Position numbers and translations under genes: made by a program. Positions 17,142-26,312 of a DNA stretch of 64,000 nt are shown here, in pieces. The stretch lies in the NCBI GenBank assembly GCA_035654795.1, contig DASRWC010000056.1, positions 11,543 through 75,542 on the forward strand, in the 5' to 3' direction. Positions within the stretch are counted from its first letter, which is position 1; every line of letters starts with the position of its first letter. Origin of the DNA: JAAYLC01 sp035654795 (lineage in GTDB: Bacteria > Bacteroidota > Bacteroidia > Flavobacteriales > Flavobacteriaceae). The notes below the pieces were generated by a model. The model saw nothing but the letters and a program-made list of their open reading frames with translations. It was not told the origin of the DNA and did no database searches.

Positions 17142-18407
17142 TTAGATTTCTTCTTGCATGGCCTCAGCTACTTTTGCTGATTGCCTTTTATACTCACCAT
17201 TTTCCAATTTACTTCTAATGGCTGAGAAAGCTTCTAATGTCTCTTCAATATCCTCTTTAGTGTGAGATGCCGTCGGAATAAGTCTCAACAAAATAAGACC
17301 TTTAGGAATAACCGGATATACAACAATAGAACAGAAAACTCCGTGATTTTCGCGCAAGTCTTTCACCAGGGCCATTGCTTCAGGAATACTTCCTTTCAGA
17401 TAAACCGGCGTAACACAACTTTGAGTTGTTCCTAAGTCAAAACCTCTTTCTCTAAGTCCATTTTGAAGTGCATTCGTATTTTCCCAAAGCTTTTCTTTCA
17501 ATTCAGGCATAGAACGCAGCATATCCAATCGTTTCAATGCACCTTCCACCAGCACCATTTGCAATGATTTTGCAAACATCTGAGATCTCAAATTATACTT
17601 CAAATAATTGATAATGGCTTTGTCGGCAGCAATAAACGCTCCTGTACTGGCCATTGATTTTGCGAAAGTGGCAAAGTAAACGTCAATACCATCCTGAACG
17701 CCCTGCTCCTCACCTGTCCCGGCGCCTGTTTTACCAAGCGTTCCAAATCCGTGAGCATCGTCTACAAAAAATCTGAAGTTATATTTTTCTTTAAGTGCTA
17801 CAATCTCTTTAAGTCTTCCTTGTTGCCCTCGCATCCCAAAAACACCTTCCGAAATTACAAGAATTCCGCCCCCGGTCTTTTCTGCAACTTTAGTGGCACG
17901 TTGTAAGTTTTTTTCGAGACTTTCCATGTCATTATGCTGGTAGGTAAAACGTTGCCCCATATGGAGGCGAACACCGTCTATTATACAAGCATGTGCATCA
18001 ACATCATAAACAATAACATCATCTTTAGACACTAAAGCATCTATGGTTGACACCATTCCTTGATATCCGAAATTTAGAACGTAGACCGCTTCTTTATTTA
18101 CAAATGCTGCCAATTCGCGTTGTAGTTGCTCATGTAGGTCTGTGTGCCCACTCATCATTCTTGCTCCCATTGGGTACGCAGAGCCCCATTTTGCAGCAGC
18201 TTCTGCATCTACTTTCCTAACCTCAGGATGATTTGCCAACCCCATATAATCATTAATACTCCACGTGATCACATCCTTCCCCTTGAATTTCATACGATTA
18301 GAGATAGTACCTTCAAGTTTGGGGAAAATAAAATATCCTTCTGCATGATCTGCCCATTTTCCCAAAGGACCCTTGTCCTTATACATTTTATCAAATAAAT
18401 CTTTCAT
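17142..18407 (-). CDS. Serine-palmitoyltransferase / cysteate acyltransferase-type PLP enzyme
   Basis: 421 residues of the alpha-oxoamine synthase family (SPT, KBL, BioF). The PLP lysine is K250 in F-A-T-F-A-K-S-M. Other anchors are FVDDAHGFGTLGKTG (the D and H that hold PLP), Y-D-V-D-A-H-A-C, and GFQ-type N-F-G-Y-Q-G-M-V-S. The N-terminal region with NDYMGLANHPEV is the substrate loop. It condenses an amino acid with an acyl thioester to a 3-keto long-chain base. Serine or cysteate would each fit the family. The nearby cysteine-synthase-like gene, three genes away on the same strand, favours cysteate and a capnine-type sulfonolipid. KBL or BioF is less likely, as no tdh or bio gene adjoins it. 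Confidence 0.78.
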   Translation of the reverse strand: MKDLFDKMYKDKGPLGKWADHAEGYFIFPKLEGTISNRMKFKGKDVITWSINDYMGLANHPEVRKVDAEAAAKWGSAYPMGARMMSGHTDLHEQLQRELAAFVNKEAVYVLNFGYQGMVSTIDALVSKDDVIVYDVDAHACIIDGVRLHMGQRFTYQHNDMESLEKNLQRATKVAEKTGGGILVISEGVFGMRGQQGRLKEIVALKEKYNFRFFVDDAHGFGTLGKTGAGTGEEQGVQDGIDVYFATFAKSMASTGAFIAADKAIINYLKYNLRSQMFAKSLQMVLVEGALKRLDMLRSMPELKEKLWENTNALQNGLRERGFDLGTTQSCVTPVYLKGSIPEAMALVKDLRENHGVFCSIVVYPVIPKGLILLRLIPTASHTKEDIEETLEAFSAIRSKLENGEYKRQSAKVAEAMQEEI

Positions 18408-18436
18408 GGAGTATTTATATAAAGTTTAAACGGATG

Positions 18437-18444
18437 CAAAATTA
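18437..18444 (-). promoter_or_regulatory. -7 box upstream of the SPT-type gene
   Basis: Minus-strand TAATTTTG (full match to TAnnTTTG), 30 bases before the ATG at 18407. No TTTG at the expected distance. Confidence 0.45.
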
Positions 18445-18688
18445 ACAAAATTTCAGTCATCTCGTGTAGTCTTCAAAGTCATTATGTAAGGGTACTAAAA
18501 AAAGAAGCAGCAAAAAATATTTCCATAGCCATTCCTAATGAGAGATTCCTGTTTTTAAGATGCTGTTCCATTCCAAAATCATTCTATCAATATCGTTTCC
18601 TTATCCCGTGTATTTAATTTATGGAAAGCCGAAAAGAAGAAAAGTGATAAATTGTGAATTGAAAATGAATTGATCACTTATAAGGTTG

Positions 18689-19909
18689 TTATGATTTCTT
18701 GGTCAGATGCGTTTTTACATCCGGAAGGAAGTATGCTATTATTCCCATTAAAGGTAGGAAGGAGCAAATGAGATAAACCGTTTCTATGCCTATATGATCG
18801 GCTAAATAACCAAGTAGAGCCGAGCCTAATCCTGCTATTCCGAAAGCAAATCCAAAAAACATTCCCGAAATCATTCCTACTTTCCCGGGTAACAGTTCTT
18901 GAGCAAACACAAGAATGGCAGAAAATGCCGAGGATAAAACCAAGCCAATGACCACCACCAGTGAGCCGGTCCAAAATAAATTGACATAGGGCAGTAATAG
19001 AGCAAAAGGTGCAGATCCTAAAATGGAAAACCAGATCACATATTTTCTACCAAAGCGATCCCCTATCGGACCTCCAAGGAAAGTACCTAATGCCACTGCG
19101 CCAAAAAATAGAAAAAGATAAAATTGCGATTCACGAACTGAAACCTCGAATTTCTCCATCAAATAAAAGGTGAAGTAGCTGGAGATACTCGTCATATAAA
19201 TATATTTGGAGAAAATAAGAGCAAGCAACACAGTGATAGCTCCTTTCACCTGTCTTTTTTTCAATCGTGGAGGATATTCCTTAATTTTTCTTTTTCCGGA
19301 GAATCTTGTAGCGAGTTGCACCTGATACCATTTAGCCACATAAAACAAAACAAATATTCCGAGGGCTGCCAAAGTTAAAAACCATAAAATATGCTGCTGA
19401 CCTCGTGGCATGACTATGAAAATAACCAGTAGCGGTCCAATTGCTGTTCCGGCATTTCCCCCTACCTGAAAAATGGATTGGGCCAACCCTCTTTTCCCTC
19501 CCGATGCTAAATATGCCACTCTTGAAGCCTCAGGATGAAAAATGGAAGAACCAATTCCAACCAATCCCACGGAAAGGAGAATGAGGAAATAATTTGTAGA
19601 AAAAGAAAGAAATATGAGCCCTGTTAAGGTGAACAACATTCCGAAGGTAAGTGAATACGGTTGGGGTTTTTTATCTGTAAACCGTCCCACAACAGGTTGT
19701 AGTAGCGAAGCCGTCAGTTGATAAACAAGGGTGATAAATCCAATTTGTGTGAAACTTAAAGCGTAATTTTCCTTCAACAAGGGATAGACTGAAGGAATAA
19801 TAATTTGCAACAAATCATTAATACAGTGACTGACGGCAATAGCAAAAAGAACGGGATATACCGTTTTTTGCATCATAGGATTTGAAGAAATCTTTGGGGA
19901 TAAATTCAT
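18689..19909 (-). CDS. MFS transporter (Fsr-like)
   Basis: 406 residues with about twelve membrane helices. The sequence VGLVGIGSSIFHPEASR is very close to the fosmidomycin-resistance (Fsr) signature G-x-G-S-A-x-F-H-P-E, and G-R-F-T-D-K-K-P near 76-83 is the MFS loop 2-3 motif. Two halves are joined by a basic loop (about 205-225, K-R-K-I-K-E-Y). The gene lies between the SPT-type and the cysteine-synthase-like genes on the same strand, but with gaps of more than 200 bases on both sides. A role in export or drug efflux is likely. A lipid substrate is only suggested by context. Confidence 0.82.
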   Translation of the reverse strand: MNLSPKISSNPMMQKTVYPVLFAIAVSHCINDLLQIIIPSVYPLLKENYALSFTQIGFITLVYQLTASLLQPVVGRFTDKKPQPYSLTFGMLFTLTGLIFLSFSTNYFLILLSVGLVGIGSSIFHPEASRVAYLASGGKRGLAQSIFQVGGNAGTAIGPLLVIFIVMPRGQQHILWFLTLAALGIFVLFYVAKWYQVQLATRFSGKRKIKEYPPRLKKRQVKGAITVLLALIFSKYIYMTSISSYFTFYLMEKFEVSVRESQFYLFLFFGAVALGTFLGGPIGDRFGRKYVIWFSILGSAPFALLLPYVNLFWTGSLVVVIGLVLSSAFSAILVFAQELLPGKVGMISGMFFGFAFGIAGLGSALLGYLADHIGIETVYLICSFLPLMGIIAYFLPDVKTHLTKKS

Positions 19910-20145
19910 TTTCTAATTCTATCGCATTGGCGCGCAAAGATATTATACCAAATAGAAGCATAAGAATTTTGATGAGTCTTTTTCGGAAGAAAGCAGAATA
20001 TTGAGAACCGCAAAAGGTTTCATTTTTAAATCAAGCCCTTGAAAGCAATCCAAGGAACAATTGCTCGGGACTTTAGATTCCGAGTTCTAAAAAATAAGTT
20101 TTTGGACTTGAAAAAGACTGAGTAACTTCTTCTTATTGAGGGATT

Positions 20146-21183
20146 TTATTTAACGTATTGAATTTTTTCGGTGTTGATTTTATGATCTTCCATAAAACCT
20201 TGCTCTTGCATCCAAGAATCGCTGAAAATCTTACTCATATAGCGGGATCCGTGGTCTGGAAAAATTACCACAACATGACTGTTTTCATCAAACTCCCCTA
20301 CTTCATCCAATTGTTTTATCCCTTGCATGGCTGCTCCACTTGTATAGCCTACAAAAAGTCCTTCGGTGCGTGCAATTTCCCGAGCTGTGTGAGCGCTATT
20401 CTCATCGGTCACCTTTTCGAAATGGTCAATGACCTTAAAATCCGTGGCCGTCGGAATTAGATTTTTCCCCAATCCTTCAATTCGGTAAGGATAAATTTCG
20501 TTTTTATCAAATTCGCCGGTTTCATGATATTTTTTTAAAACCGATCCGTAAGCATCAATTCCGATAATCCTTATTTCGGGATTCTGCTCTTTCAAATAAC
20601 GGGCTGCTCCTGAGATAGTTCCCCCTGTTCCACTACAAGCTACCAGGTGTGTGATTTTTCCTTGAGTTTGTTCCCAAATTTCAGGCCCGGTGGTGAGGTA
20701 GTGTGCGTCAACGTTCAGCTCGTTGAAATATTGATTAATGTATATGGATCCCGGTATTTCTTGGCTTAACCTTTTTGCTACTTCATAATAAGATCGTGGA
20801 TCATCTGCAGGTACATGCGCCGGACAAACGAAAACCTCTGCCCCCATAGCTTTCAGCATATCAATTTTGTCTGCTGAAGATTTTGAACTCACGGCCAAGA
20901 TGCATTTATATCCACGTACAATGCTAACCATAGCAAGGCTGAATCCGGTATTCCCGCTAGTAGTTTCAATAACGGTATCGCCGGGCTTTAGGATTCCATT
21001 TTTTTCCGCTTGATCCAATATATAAAGCGCAATCCTATCTTTTGTTGAATGTCCCGGATTAAAAGCCTCCACTTTCGCATAGAAATTTCCCTTCATATGC
21101 TTTGTGATCCTCTTCAGCTTTATGAGAGGTGTGTTTCCGATGAGTTCCAAAATGCTCTCGTGAGTCTTGATTTCATTTTTCAT
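20146..21183 (-). CDS. Cysteine-synthase-like PLP enzyme (candidate cysteate synthase)
   Basis: 345 residues, fold type II PLP. Key sites are K48 (in H-S-T-K-D-R, the Schiff-base lysine), T75-S-G-N-T-G80 (substrate loop), and CSGTGGTISGAARYL (PLP phosphate loop). The segment N-P-G-H-S-T-K-D-R has His where CysK/CysM normally has Gly or Ser, so substrate choice may differ. The C-terminal part (about 300-345) is longer than the family core. In sulfonolipid makers, a similar enzyme forms cysteate from phosphoserine and sulfite, and its gene lies near an SPT-type gene as here. Alternatives are O-acetylserine sulfhydrylase and cystathionine beta-synthase (no CBS domain is present). Confidence 0.7.
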   Translation of the reverse strand: MKNEIKTHESILELIGNTPLIKLKRITKHMKGNFYAKVEAFNPGHSTKDRIALYILDQAEKNGILKPGDTVIETTSGNTGFSLAMVSIVRGYKCILAVSSKSSADKIDMLKAMGAEVFVCPAHVPADDPRSYYEVAKRLSQEIPGSIYINQYFNELNVDAHYLTTGPEIWEQTQGKITHLVACSGTGGTISGAARYLKEQNPEIRIIGIDAYGSVLKKYHETGEFDKNEIYPYRIEGLGKNLIPTATDFKVIDHFEKVTDENSAHTAREIARTEGLFVGYTSGAAMQGIKQLDEVGEFDENSHVVVIFPDHGSRYMSKIFSDSWMQEQGFMEDHKINTEKIQYVK

Positions 21184-21283
21184 AATAAATTAGTTTCTCT
21201 TTTAAAAAAACATTCCTTGAAAACCGAAATCGCTGTGGGGCGACCAAGATTTAGACTTTGCGAAGGTACGGAAATAAAATTTA

Positions 21284-23413
21284 TTACTCTTTTATCCCTT
21301 CCAAATCCAGCAAAAAAGCATAATCTCTTGCCACTTCTTTTAAAGCCTCAAATCTCCCGGAAGCCCCGCCATGACCCGAGGTCATATCGGTTAAAAACAA
21401 TAATTGATTTTTATCTGTTTTTAGTTCTCTGAGTTTTGCAACCCATTTTGCAGGTTCCCAATATTGAACCTGACTGTCATGAAGACCGGTGGTGACAAAT
21501 GTATGAGGATATGATTTTGCCTCAACGTTATCATAAGGAGAATACGATTTGATGTAGTTATAATATTCAAGTTCATTCGGATTACCCCACTCATCATATT
21601 CCCCCACTGTAAGCGGAATGGTGTCGTCTAGCATTGTGGTGAGCACATCGACAAAGGGAACGGCAGACAAGATTCCATTGTAGAGTTGAGGTGCCATATT
21701 CATAACCGCACCCATTAACAACCCTCCGGCTGAACCGCCGGATGCATAAAGATGCTTGGGTGAAGTATATCCTTGCTCTATCAAATATTCAGTAGCAGCA
21801 ATAAAATCTGTAAACGTGTTTTTCTTTGTGAGTAATTTTCCATTCTCATACCAGCGTCTCCCGCGATATTCTCCCCCACGAATGTGCGCTATCACATAAA
21901 CAAATCCACGATCTAATAAACTCAACCTTACCGATGAAAAATAAGGATCTATTGTTGCTCCATAAGATCCATAGCCATAAATAAGTGTAGGGTTTGAACC
22001 ATCTTTTTTCAACCCTTGTTTATAGATGACAGACATCGGAATTTTTTCCCCGTCCTTTGCAGTAGCCCACAATCTTTCGGTAACATAATTGTCTTTATTA
22101 AATTTCCCTCCCAACACTTCAGTTTCTTTTAAAACTGTTTTCTCTTTGGTTTCCATATCGAAATCAATAACAGAAGCAGGAGTGTTTAAAGAATTGTATC
22201 CGTAGCGTAAGATTTTGGTGTCGAATTCCGGATTTTGGGTGGTGTAGGCCGTGTAAGTTTCATTATCAAAAGGCAAGTAATAATCTTCCTTACTTTTCCA
22301 TTTCTTTATTCTTATTTGAGTTAACCCATTAAAGCGCTCGCTTACAACAAGATAATCTTTGAAAATCTCAAAATCTTCCAAAAGAACATCCTCGCGATGC
22401 CTAATCATCTCTTTCCAGTGTTCTTTAGTGGTTTTCTCCTCCGGCGTTTGCATGAGCTTAAAATTATACGCTTCATCCATATTGGTCAGGATGTACCAGT
22501 TGTTTTCATAATGCGCTATGTTATATTCCAGACCTCTAATACGTGGCTGAAATATCTTGAACTCCCCATCCGGATTATCAGCGGAAAGATATTGGAACTC
22601 AGTAGACAGTGTGCTATAGGAACCAATGATGATATATTTTCGGGATTTAGATTTGTACACGTAGGTACCAAACATTTCGTCATTCTCTGTAAAAACCAAT
22701 TGATCTTTTTTAGAATCTGTTCCAATTTTGTGTTTAAAGATTTGATTGGCTCTTAGAGTCTGTTCATCTTTTCTGGTATAGAAAAGCGTTTTATTGTCTG
22801 CAGCCCAAGTACTTCCTCCGGTAGTATTCCGAATTACTTCAGGATAAATTTCGCCTGTCTCTAGATTTTTGATGTAAATATCGTATTTCCTCCTGCTGAG
22901 GGTATCTACTCCATAAGCTACAAGTTTATTATCTTCAGAAACGCTGATTCCGGCTAAATTATAATAGGCGTGCCCTTTGGCCATTTCATTAACATCAAAC
23001 AGGATTTCCTCAGGCGCATCTAACGAACCTTTTTTTCTGGAATAAATGGGGTAATCCTGACCTTCTTTATAGCGGGTGATGTAGTAATATCCGTTTAACT
23101 TATAAGGCACAGACTCGTCGTCTTCCTTTATGCGACCTTTCATCTCTTGAAAAAGCTTCTCCTTCAGCTCATTGGTATGAGCAGTCATTTTTTCATAATA
23201 AGCATTCTCCTCGTTCAGGTATTTTATCACTTCAGGATTCTCACGTTCATTTAACCAGAAATAGTGATCAATCCGGGTATCGTTATGAGCAGTTAGTTTC
23301 TTTTTAATCTTTTTCGCTTTTGGCGGAGTGATATTCATAGAATTTATTTTATTTTGAGATTGTACCGATACGGCAAAAATAAGGAGTGCCGATGAAAGAA
23401 GAATTTTTTTCAT
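21284..23413 (-). CDS. S9 family peptidase (oligopeptidase B type)
   Basis: 709 residues. A signal peptide (MKKILLSSALLIFAVSVQSQ) directs it to the periplasm or cell surface. Residues about 40-420 are a seven-bladed propeller with the typical Y-F-W-L-N-E-R-E-N-P-E-V opening. The C-terminal alpha/beta hydrolase has catalytic S561 (G-G-S-A-G-G), D646 (G-L-H-D-S-Q-V) and H681 (S-G-H-G-G-A-S-G), the usual order and spacing. It cleaves short peptides, in oligopeptidase B after Arg or Lys. Acidic residues near E-Y-D-E-W-G-N-P agree with that choice. It is transcribed alone and faces ybaB. Confidence 0.88.
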   Translation of the reverse strand: MKKILLSSALLIFAVSVQSQNKINSMNITPPKAKKIKKKLTAHNDTRIDHYFWLNERENPEVIKYLNEENAYYEKMTAHTNELKEKLFQEMKGRIKEDDESVPYKLNGYYYITRYKEGQDYPIYSRKKGSLDAPEEILFDVNEMAKGHAYYNLAGISVSEDNKLVAYGVDTLSRRKYDIYIKNLETGEIYPEVIRNTTGGSTWAADNKTLFYTRKDEQTLRANQIFKHKIGTDSKKDQLVFTENDEMFGTYVYKSKSRKYIIIGSYSTLSTEFQYLSADNPDGEFKIFQPRIRGLEYNIAHYENNWYILTNMDEAYNFKLMQTPEEKTTKEHWKEMIRHREDVLLEDFEIFKDYLVVSERFNGLTQIRIKKWKSKEDYYLPFDNETYTAYTTQNPEFDTKILRYGYNSLNTPASVIDFDMETKEKTVLKETEVLGGKFNKDNYVTERLWATAKDGEKIPMSVIYKQGLKKDGSNPTLIYGYGSYGATIDPYFSSVRLSLLDRGFVYVIAHIRGGEYRGRRWYENGKLLTKKNTFTDFIAATEYLIEQGYTSPKHLYASGGSAGGLLMGAVMNMAPQLYNGILSAVPFVDVLTTMLDDTIPLTVGEYDEWGNPNELEYYNYIKSYSPYDNVEAKSYPHTFVTTGLHDSQVQYWEPAKWVAKLRELKTDKNQLLFLTDMTSGHGGASGRFEALKEVARDYAFLLDLEGIKE

Positions 23414-23446
23414 TTGAAAGGTCGTTTAGAAAGTTGACCAAAATAC

Positions 23447-23454
23447 TAAATTTG
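23447..23454 (+). promoter_or_regulatory. -7 box upstream of ybaB
   Basis: TAAATTTG, full match to TAnnTTTG, 31 bases before the ybaB ATG at 23478. Same sequence as the HU -7 box. Confidence 0.5.
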
Positions 23455-23477
23455 CAATCAATTTAAATCTAAAAATT

Positions 23478-23801
23478 ATGTTTGGAGACCTTATGGGAAT
23501 GATGGGAAAACTAAAAGAAACCCAAGAAAAAGTAGAAGCCACAAAAAAAAGATTGGATACCGTTACCTTAGAAGAAAAAAGTGCCGATAGTGAATTAAAG
23601 ATAACGCTGACCGCCAATCGAGAAATTAAATCCATACAGATTTCTGAGGAATTAATGAAAGACAAGGATCAACTGGAAGATTATTTGATTGTAACTTTAA
23701 ATAAAGCCATTAAAAAAGCCACTGAAATTCACGAAGCAGAGTTGGCTGCCGTCGCTAAAGAAGGTATGCCAAATATTCCGGGATTAGACTTATTCAAGTA
23801 A
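23478..23801 (+). CDS. YbaB/EbfC family nucleoid-associated protein
   Basis: 107 residues. It opens M-F-G-D-L-M-G-M-M-G-K-L-K-E-T-Q-E-K-V-E-A-T-K-K-R, the helix typical of YbaB, followed by the short beta hairpin and a second helix ending P-N-I-P-G-L-D-L-F. Family members bind DNA as tweezer-shaped dimers near recombination or replication genes. No recR or dnaX gene is beside it here. Cytoplasmic. Confidence 0.9.
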   Translation: MFGDLMGMMGKLKETQEKVEATKKRLDTVTLEEKSADSELKITLTANREIKSIQISEELMKDKDQLEDYLIVTLNKAIKKATEIHEAELAAVAKEGMPNIPGLDLFK

Positions 23802-23907
23802 TCCTGGAAGTGAAATCTTTCTTTTAGTTGCCGAAAATGAGTTGGCAATAAAGCGATTTTTCTGATTTAAACAGAAGAAGAATTTAGCATCTTTAATTGT
23901 TGACCTT

Positions 23908-24219
23908 ATGAGGATTATCTTCCTATTTTTCTTCCTTTTTCCCATAAAAATCCTTTCACAGGATCTTCCAATTTTTACTCCGGTTGAAGTGCTACTCCTT
24001 GATTTTAATGATCAGAAAGAAAAACAAAAAAGACTACACATTCTATTAAGAAAAGAAGACTCTCGTACCGATCAAGTATTCGATTTAGGAATTTTGGGGC
24101 GCCGACTCGATGGAATGGATCTTATACTTCGTTTTGAAATCATGGAAGTGTATCATGGCAAAAAATATAAAGACACTGCTATAACGAAGATTTATTTTGA
24201 TGGGATAGATGTTCATTAA
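23908..24219 (+). CDS. Small secreted protein with NADase-type glycan-binding-like end
   Basis: 103 residues. A signal peptide (MRIIFLFFFLFPIKILS-Q) marks export. The end L-R-F-E-I-M-E-V-Y-H-G-K-K-Y-K-D-T-A-I resembles the strand-and-loop I-x-x-V-Y-P-G-x-K-Y-x-D-T-x-I-S found in NADase-type glycan-binding or discoidin-like domains, but only the last third of such a domain would be present. It could be a small truncated member or an unrelated protein. No partner gene is obvious; the RNA methyltransferase follows 29 bases later. Confidence 0.5.
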   Translation: MRIIFLFFFLFPIKILSQDLPIFTPVEVLLLDFNDQKEKQKRLHILLRKEDSRTDQVFDLGILGRRLDGMDLILRFEIMEVYHGKKYKDTAITKIYFDGIDVH

Positions 24220-24248
24220 AAGTAAAAAGCCGTAAAATTGAATTAACC

Positions 24249-25055
24249 ATGATTAAAACAATCTCAAGTCTTCAAAATCCGTTGATAAAATCGATTGTAT
24301 CCCTCCGGGAAAAATCAAGAGAAAGAAAGAAAACAGGACTTTTTGTTTTGGAAGGCTTGCGTGAATTTTTTTTGGCGATTGACGGACGCTATGAAATCAA
24401 ACACCTTCTTATATGCCAAGATCTCATAACTTCCCCTCTCGAGAAAGATCTATTGAAGAGGATTGATTCCGACGTCGAAATCACTTACATCACCTCCGAA
24501 TTGTACCGCAAAATAGCTTATCGAGGTTCTACCGAGGGTCTTCTTGCTATCGTAAAAACAAAAAATTTTACCTTGGGCAATTTGCAATTTGATCAGCCAA
24601 ATCCTCTCATTCTTGTTGCGGAAGCGCCGGAAAAACCCGGAAATATTGGAGCGTTACTTCGCACTGCAGATGCGGCAAATTTGGATGCGGTGATCATCGC
24701 CAATCCAAAGACAGATATGTATAATCCGAATATTATCAGAAGCAGTGTGGGATGTCTATTTACAAATACTATTGCTACAGGTACCACTTCGGAAATTCTT
24801 CAATTTTTAAAAAACAGCAACATCAATATATTTTGCGCCGCTTTACAAGCCTCGGTGCCTTATCATACCGCAGATTTCTCCAAATCTTGTGCCTTGGTGG
24901 TGGGCACCGAAGATACCGGACTTTCTGAAGAATGGTTAGAAGCAAGCACACAAAACATAATCATCCCTATGCAAGGTCAAATTGACAGCATGAACGTTTC
25001 TGTAGCTGCAGGAATTCTAATTTTTGAAGCAAAGAGACAGCGAAATTTTCAATAA
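24249..25055 (+). CDS. TrmH-family (SPOUT) RNA 2'-O-methyltransferase
   Basis: 268 residues, RlmB/TrmH type. The N-terminal part (SSLQNPLIKSIVSLREKSR) is the RNA-binding L30e-like domain. The SPOUT core has motif 1 at P-G-N-I-G-A-L-L-R-T-A-D-A, motif 2 at L-V-V-G-T-E-D-T-G-L-S-E-E-W, and motif 3 at I-P-M-Q-G-Q-I-D-S-M-N-V-S-V-A. N and R of motifs 1 and 3 (catalytic R, SAM contacts) are intact. Target (rRNA or tRNA) cannot be read from sequence. It is followed after 12 bases by the M48 protease. Confidence 0.9.
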   Translation: MIKTISSLQNPLIKSIVSLREKSRERKKTGLFVLEGLREFFLAIDGRYEIKHLLICQDLITSPLEKDLLKRIDSDVEITYITSELYRKIAYRGSTEGLLAIVKTKNFTLGNLQFDQPNPLILVAEAPEKPGNIGALLRTADAANLDAVIIANPKTDMYNPNIIRSSVGCLFTNTIATGTTSEILQFLKNSNINIFCAALQASVPYHTADFSKSCALVVGTEDTGLSEEWLEASTQNIIIPMQGQIDSMNVSVAAGILIFEAKRQRNFQ

Positions 25056-25067
25056 TCCATTTCTCCC

Positions 25068-26300
25068 ATGGCACCGGAAACTCTTTTCACAATCATTATC
25101 CTAATCCTTATTATCAGCTATACTGTTGACCAAGTTTTGGATTACGTAAATGCCCGGCATTTTTCAGATCCTATTCCCACAGAACTTAAAGACGTTTTTG
25201 ATCAGGAGGAATACATCAAATCTCAACTTTATAAAAAAGAAAAATACCGCTTTGCAATATTGACTTCAACAGCTTCTTTGGTAATTACACTCCTCTTCTT
25301 CTTTCTAGACGGATTTGCAGTAGTTGACGGAATGGCTCGTAGCGTAGCAGAAAATGAAATTGTCATCGCTCTTGTTTTTTTTGGCATGATTATGCTTGGC
25401 AGTGATATTTTGATGACGCCCTTCAGCTACTACAGCACTTTTGTGATTGAAGAAAAATTTGGTTTTAATAAAACAAGCAAAACCACCTTTTTTATAGATA
25501 AACTTAAAGGATGGTTGATGATGTCGGTTTTTGGCGGTATCATTTTAGCGGCGATCGTTTGGTTCTATCAATGGACGGGAAAGAATTTCTGGTTGTATGC
25601 CTGGGGGGTTATCGCAATTTTCTCTATTCTCCTAAATTTCTTTTATTCTCGATTAATTGTTCCTCTATTTAATAAACAAGTGCCTCTGGAGGAAGGAAGT
25701 TTAAGAAATGCTATAAAAGAGTATGCCGACAAAGTAGGTTTTCATCTGGAAAAAATTTATGTCATTGATGGAAGTAAAAGAAGCACAAAAGCTAATGCAT
25801 ATTTTTCCGGCTTTGGCAGAGAAAAGCGTGTAACTTTATATGACACCTTGATTCAAGATCTAAATGAAGAAGAAATCATTGCAGTCCTTGCTCACGAAGT
25901 GGGACATTACAAAAGACATCACATTGTTTTCAATATGATTCTTTCTGTATTATTAACCGGTCTCACACTTTGGATTTTATCTTTATTTATTGGAAATCCT
26001 ATTTTATCCGAAGCACTGAAAGTTTCACAGCCATCCTTCCATATCGGTTTAATAGCTTTCGGAATTCTCTATACTCCCATTTCCGCTGTTACCAATTTAT
26101 TAATGAACTACTTGAGCCGAAAATTTGAATATGAAGCAGATGATTTTGCAAAATCTACTTTTGCAGGGAAACCTTTGATTGATGCTTTAAAAAAGCTCTC
26201 GAAAACCAGTTTGAGTAATCTCACTCCCCATCCGCTCTATGTAATGGCACATTACTCACACCCTACCTTGTTACAGCGGTATAGAAATTTAATGAAATAG
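25068..26300 (+). CDS. M48 family metalloprotease (Ste24/CAAX-protease-like)
   Basis: 410 residues with about six membrane helices. The zinc site is H276-E-V-G-H280 in V-L-A-H-E-V-G-H-Y-K-R, and E354 in F-E-Y-E-A-D. It is an integral-membrane protease of Ste24 architecture, including the N-terminal hydrophobic segment and the DPIPTELKDVFDQEEY region typical of bacterial homologues. In eukaryotes this fold clips CAAX prenyl proteins; in bacteria it probably works in membrane quality control. Start and stop are clean. A perfect 12-base hairpin lies beyond the stop. Confidence 0.92.
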   Translation: MAPETLFTIIILILIISYTVDQVLDYVNARHFSDPIPTELKDVFDQEEYIKSQLYKKEKYRFAILTSTASLVITLLFFFLDGFAVVDGMARSVAENEIVIALVFFGMIMLGSDILMTPFSYYSTFVIEEKFGFNKTSKTTFFIDKLKGWLMMSVFGGIILAAIVWFYQWTGKNFWLYAWGVIAIFSILLNFFYSRLIVPLFNKQVPLEEGSLRNAIKEYADKVGFHLEKIYVIDGSKRSTKANAYFSGFGREKRVTLYDTLIQDLNEEEIIAVLAHEVGHYKRHHIVFNMILSVLLTGLTLWILSLFIGNPILSEALKVSQPSFHIGLIAFGILYTPISAVTNLLMNYLSRKFEYEADDFAKSTFAGKPLIDALKKLSKTSLSNLTPHPLYVMAHYSHPTLLQRYRNLMK

Positions 26301-26312
26301 AAATTAAAAAAA

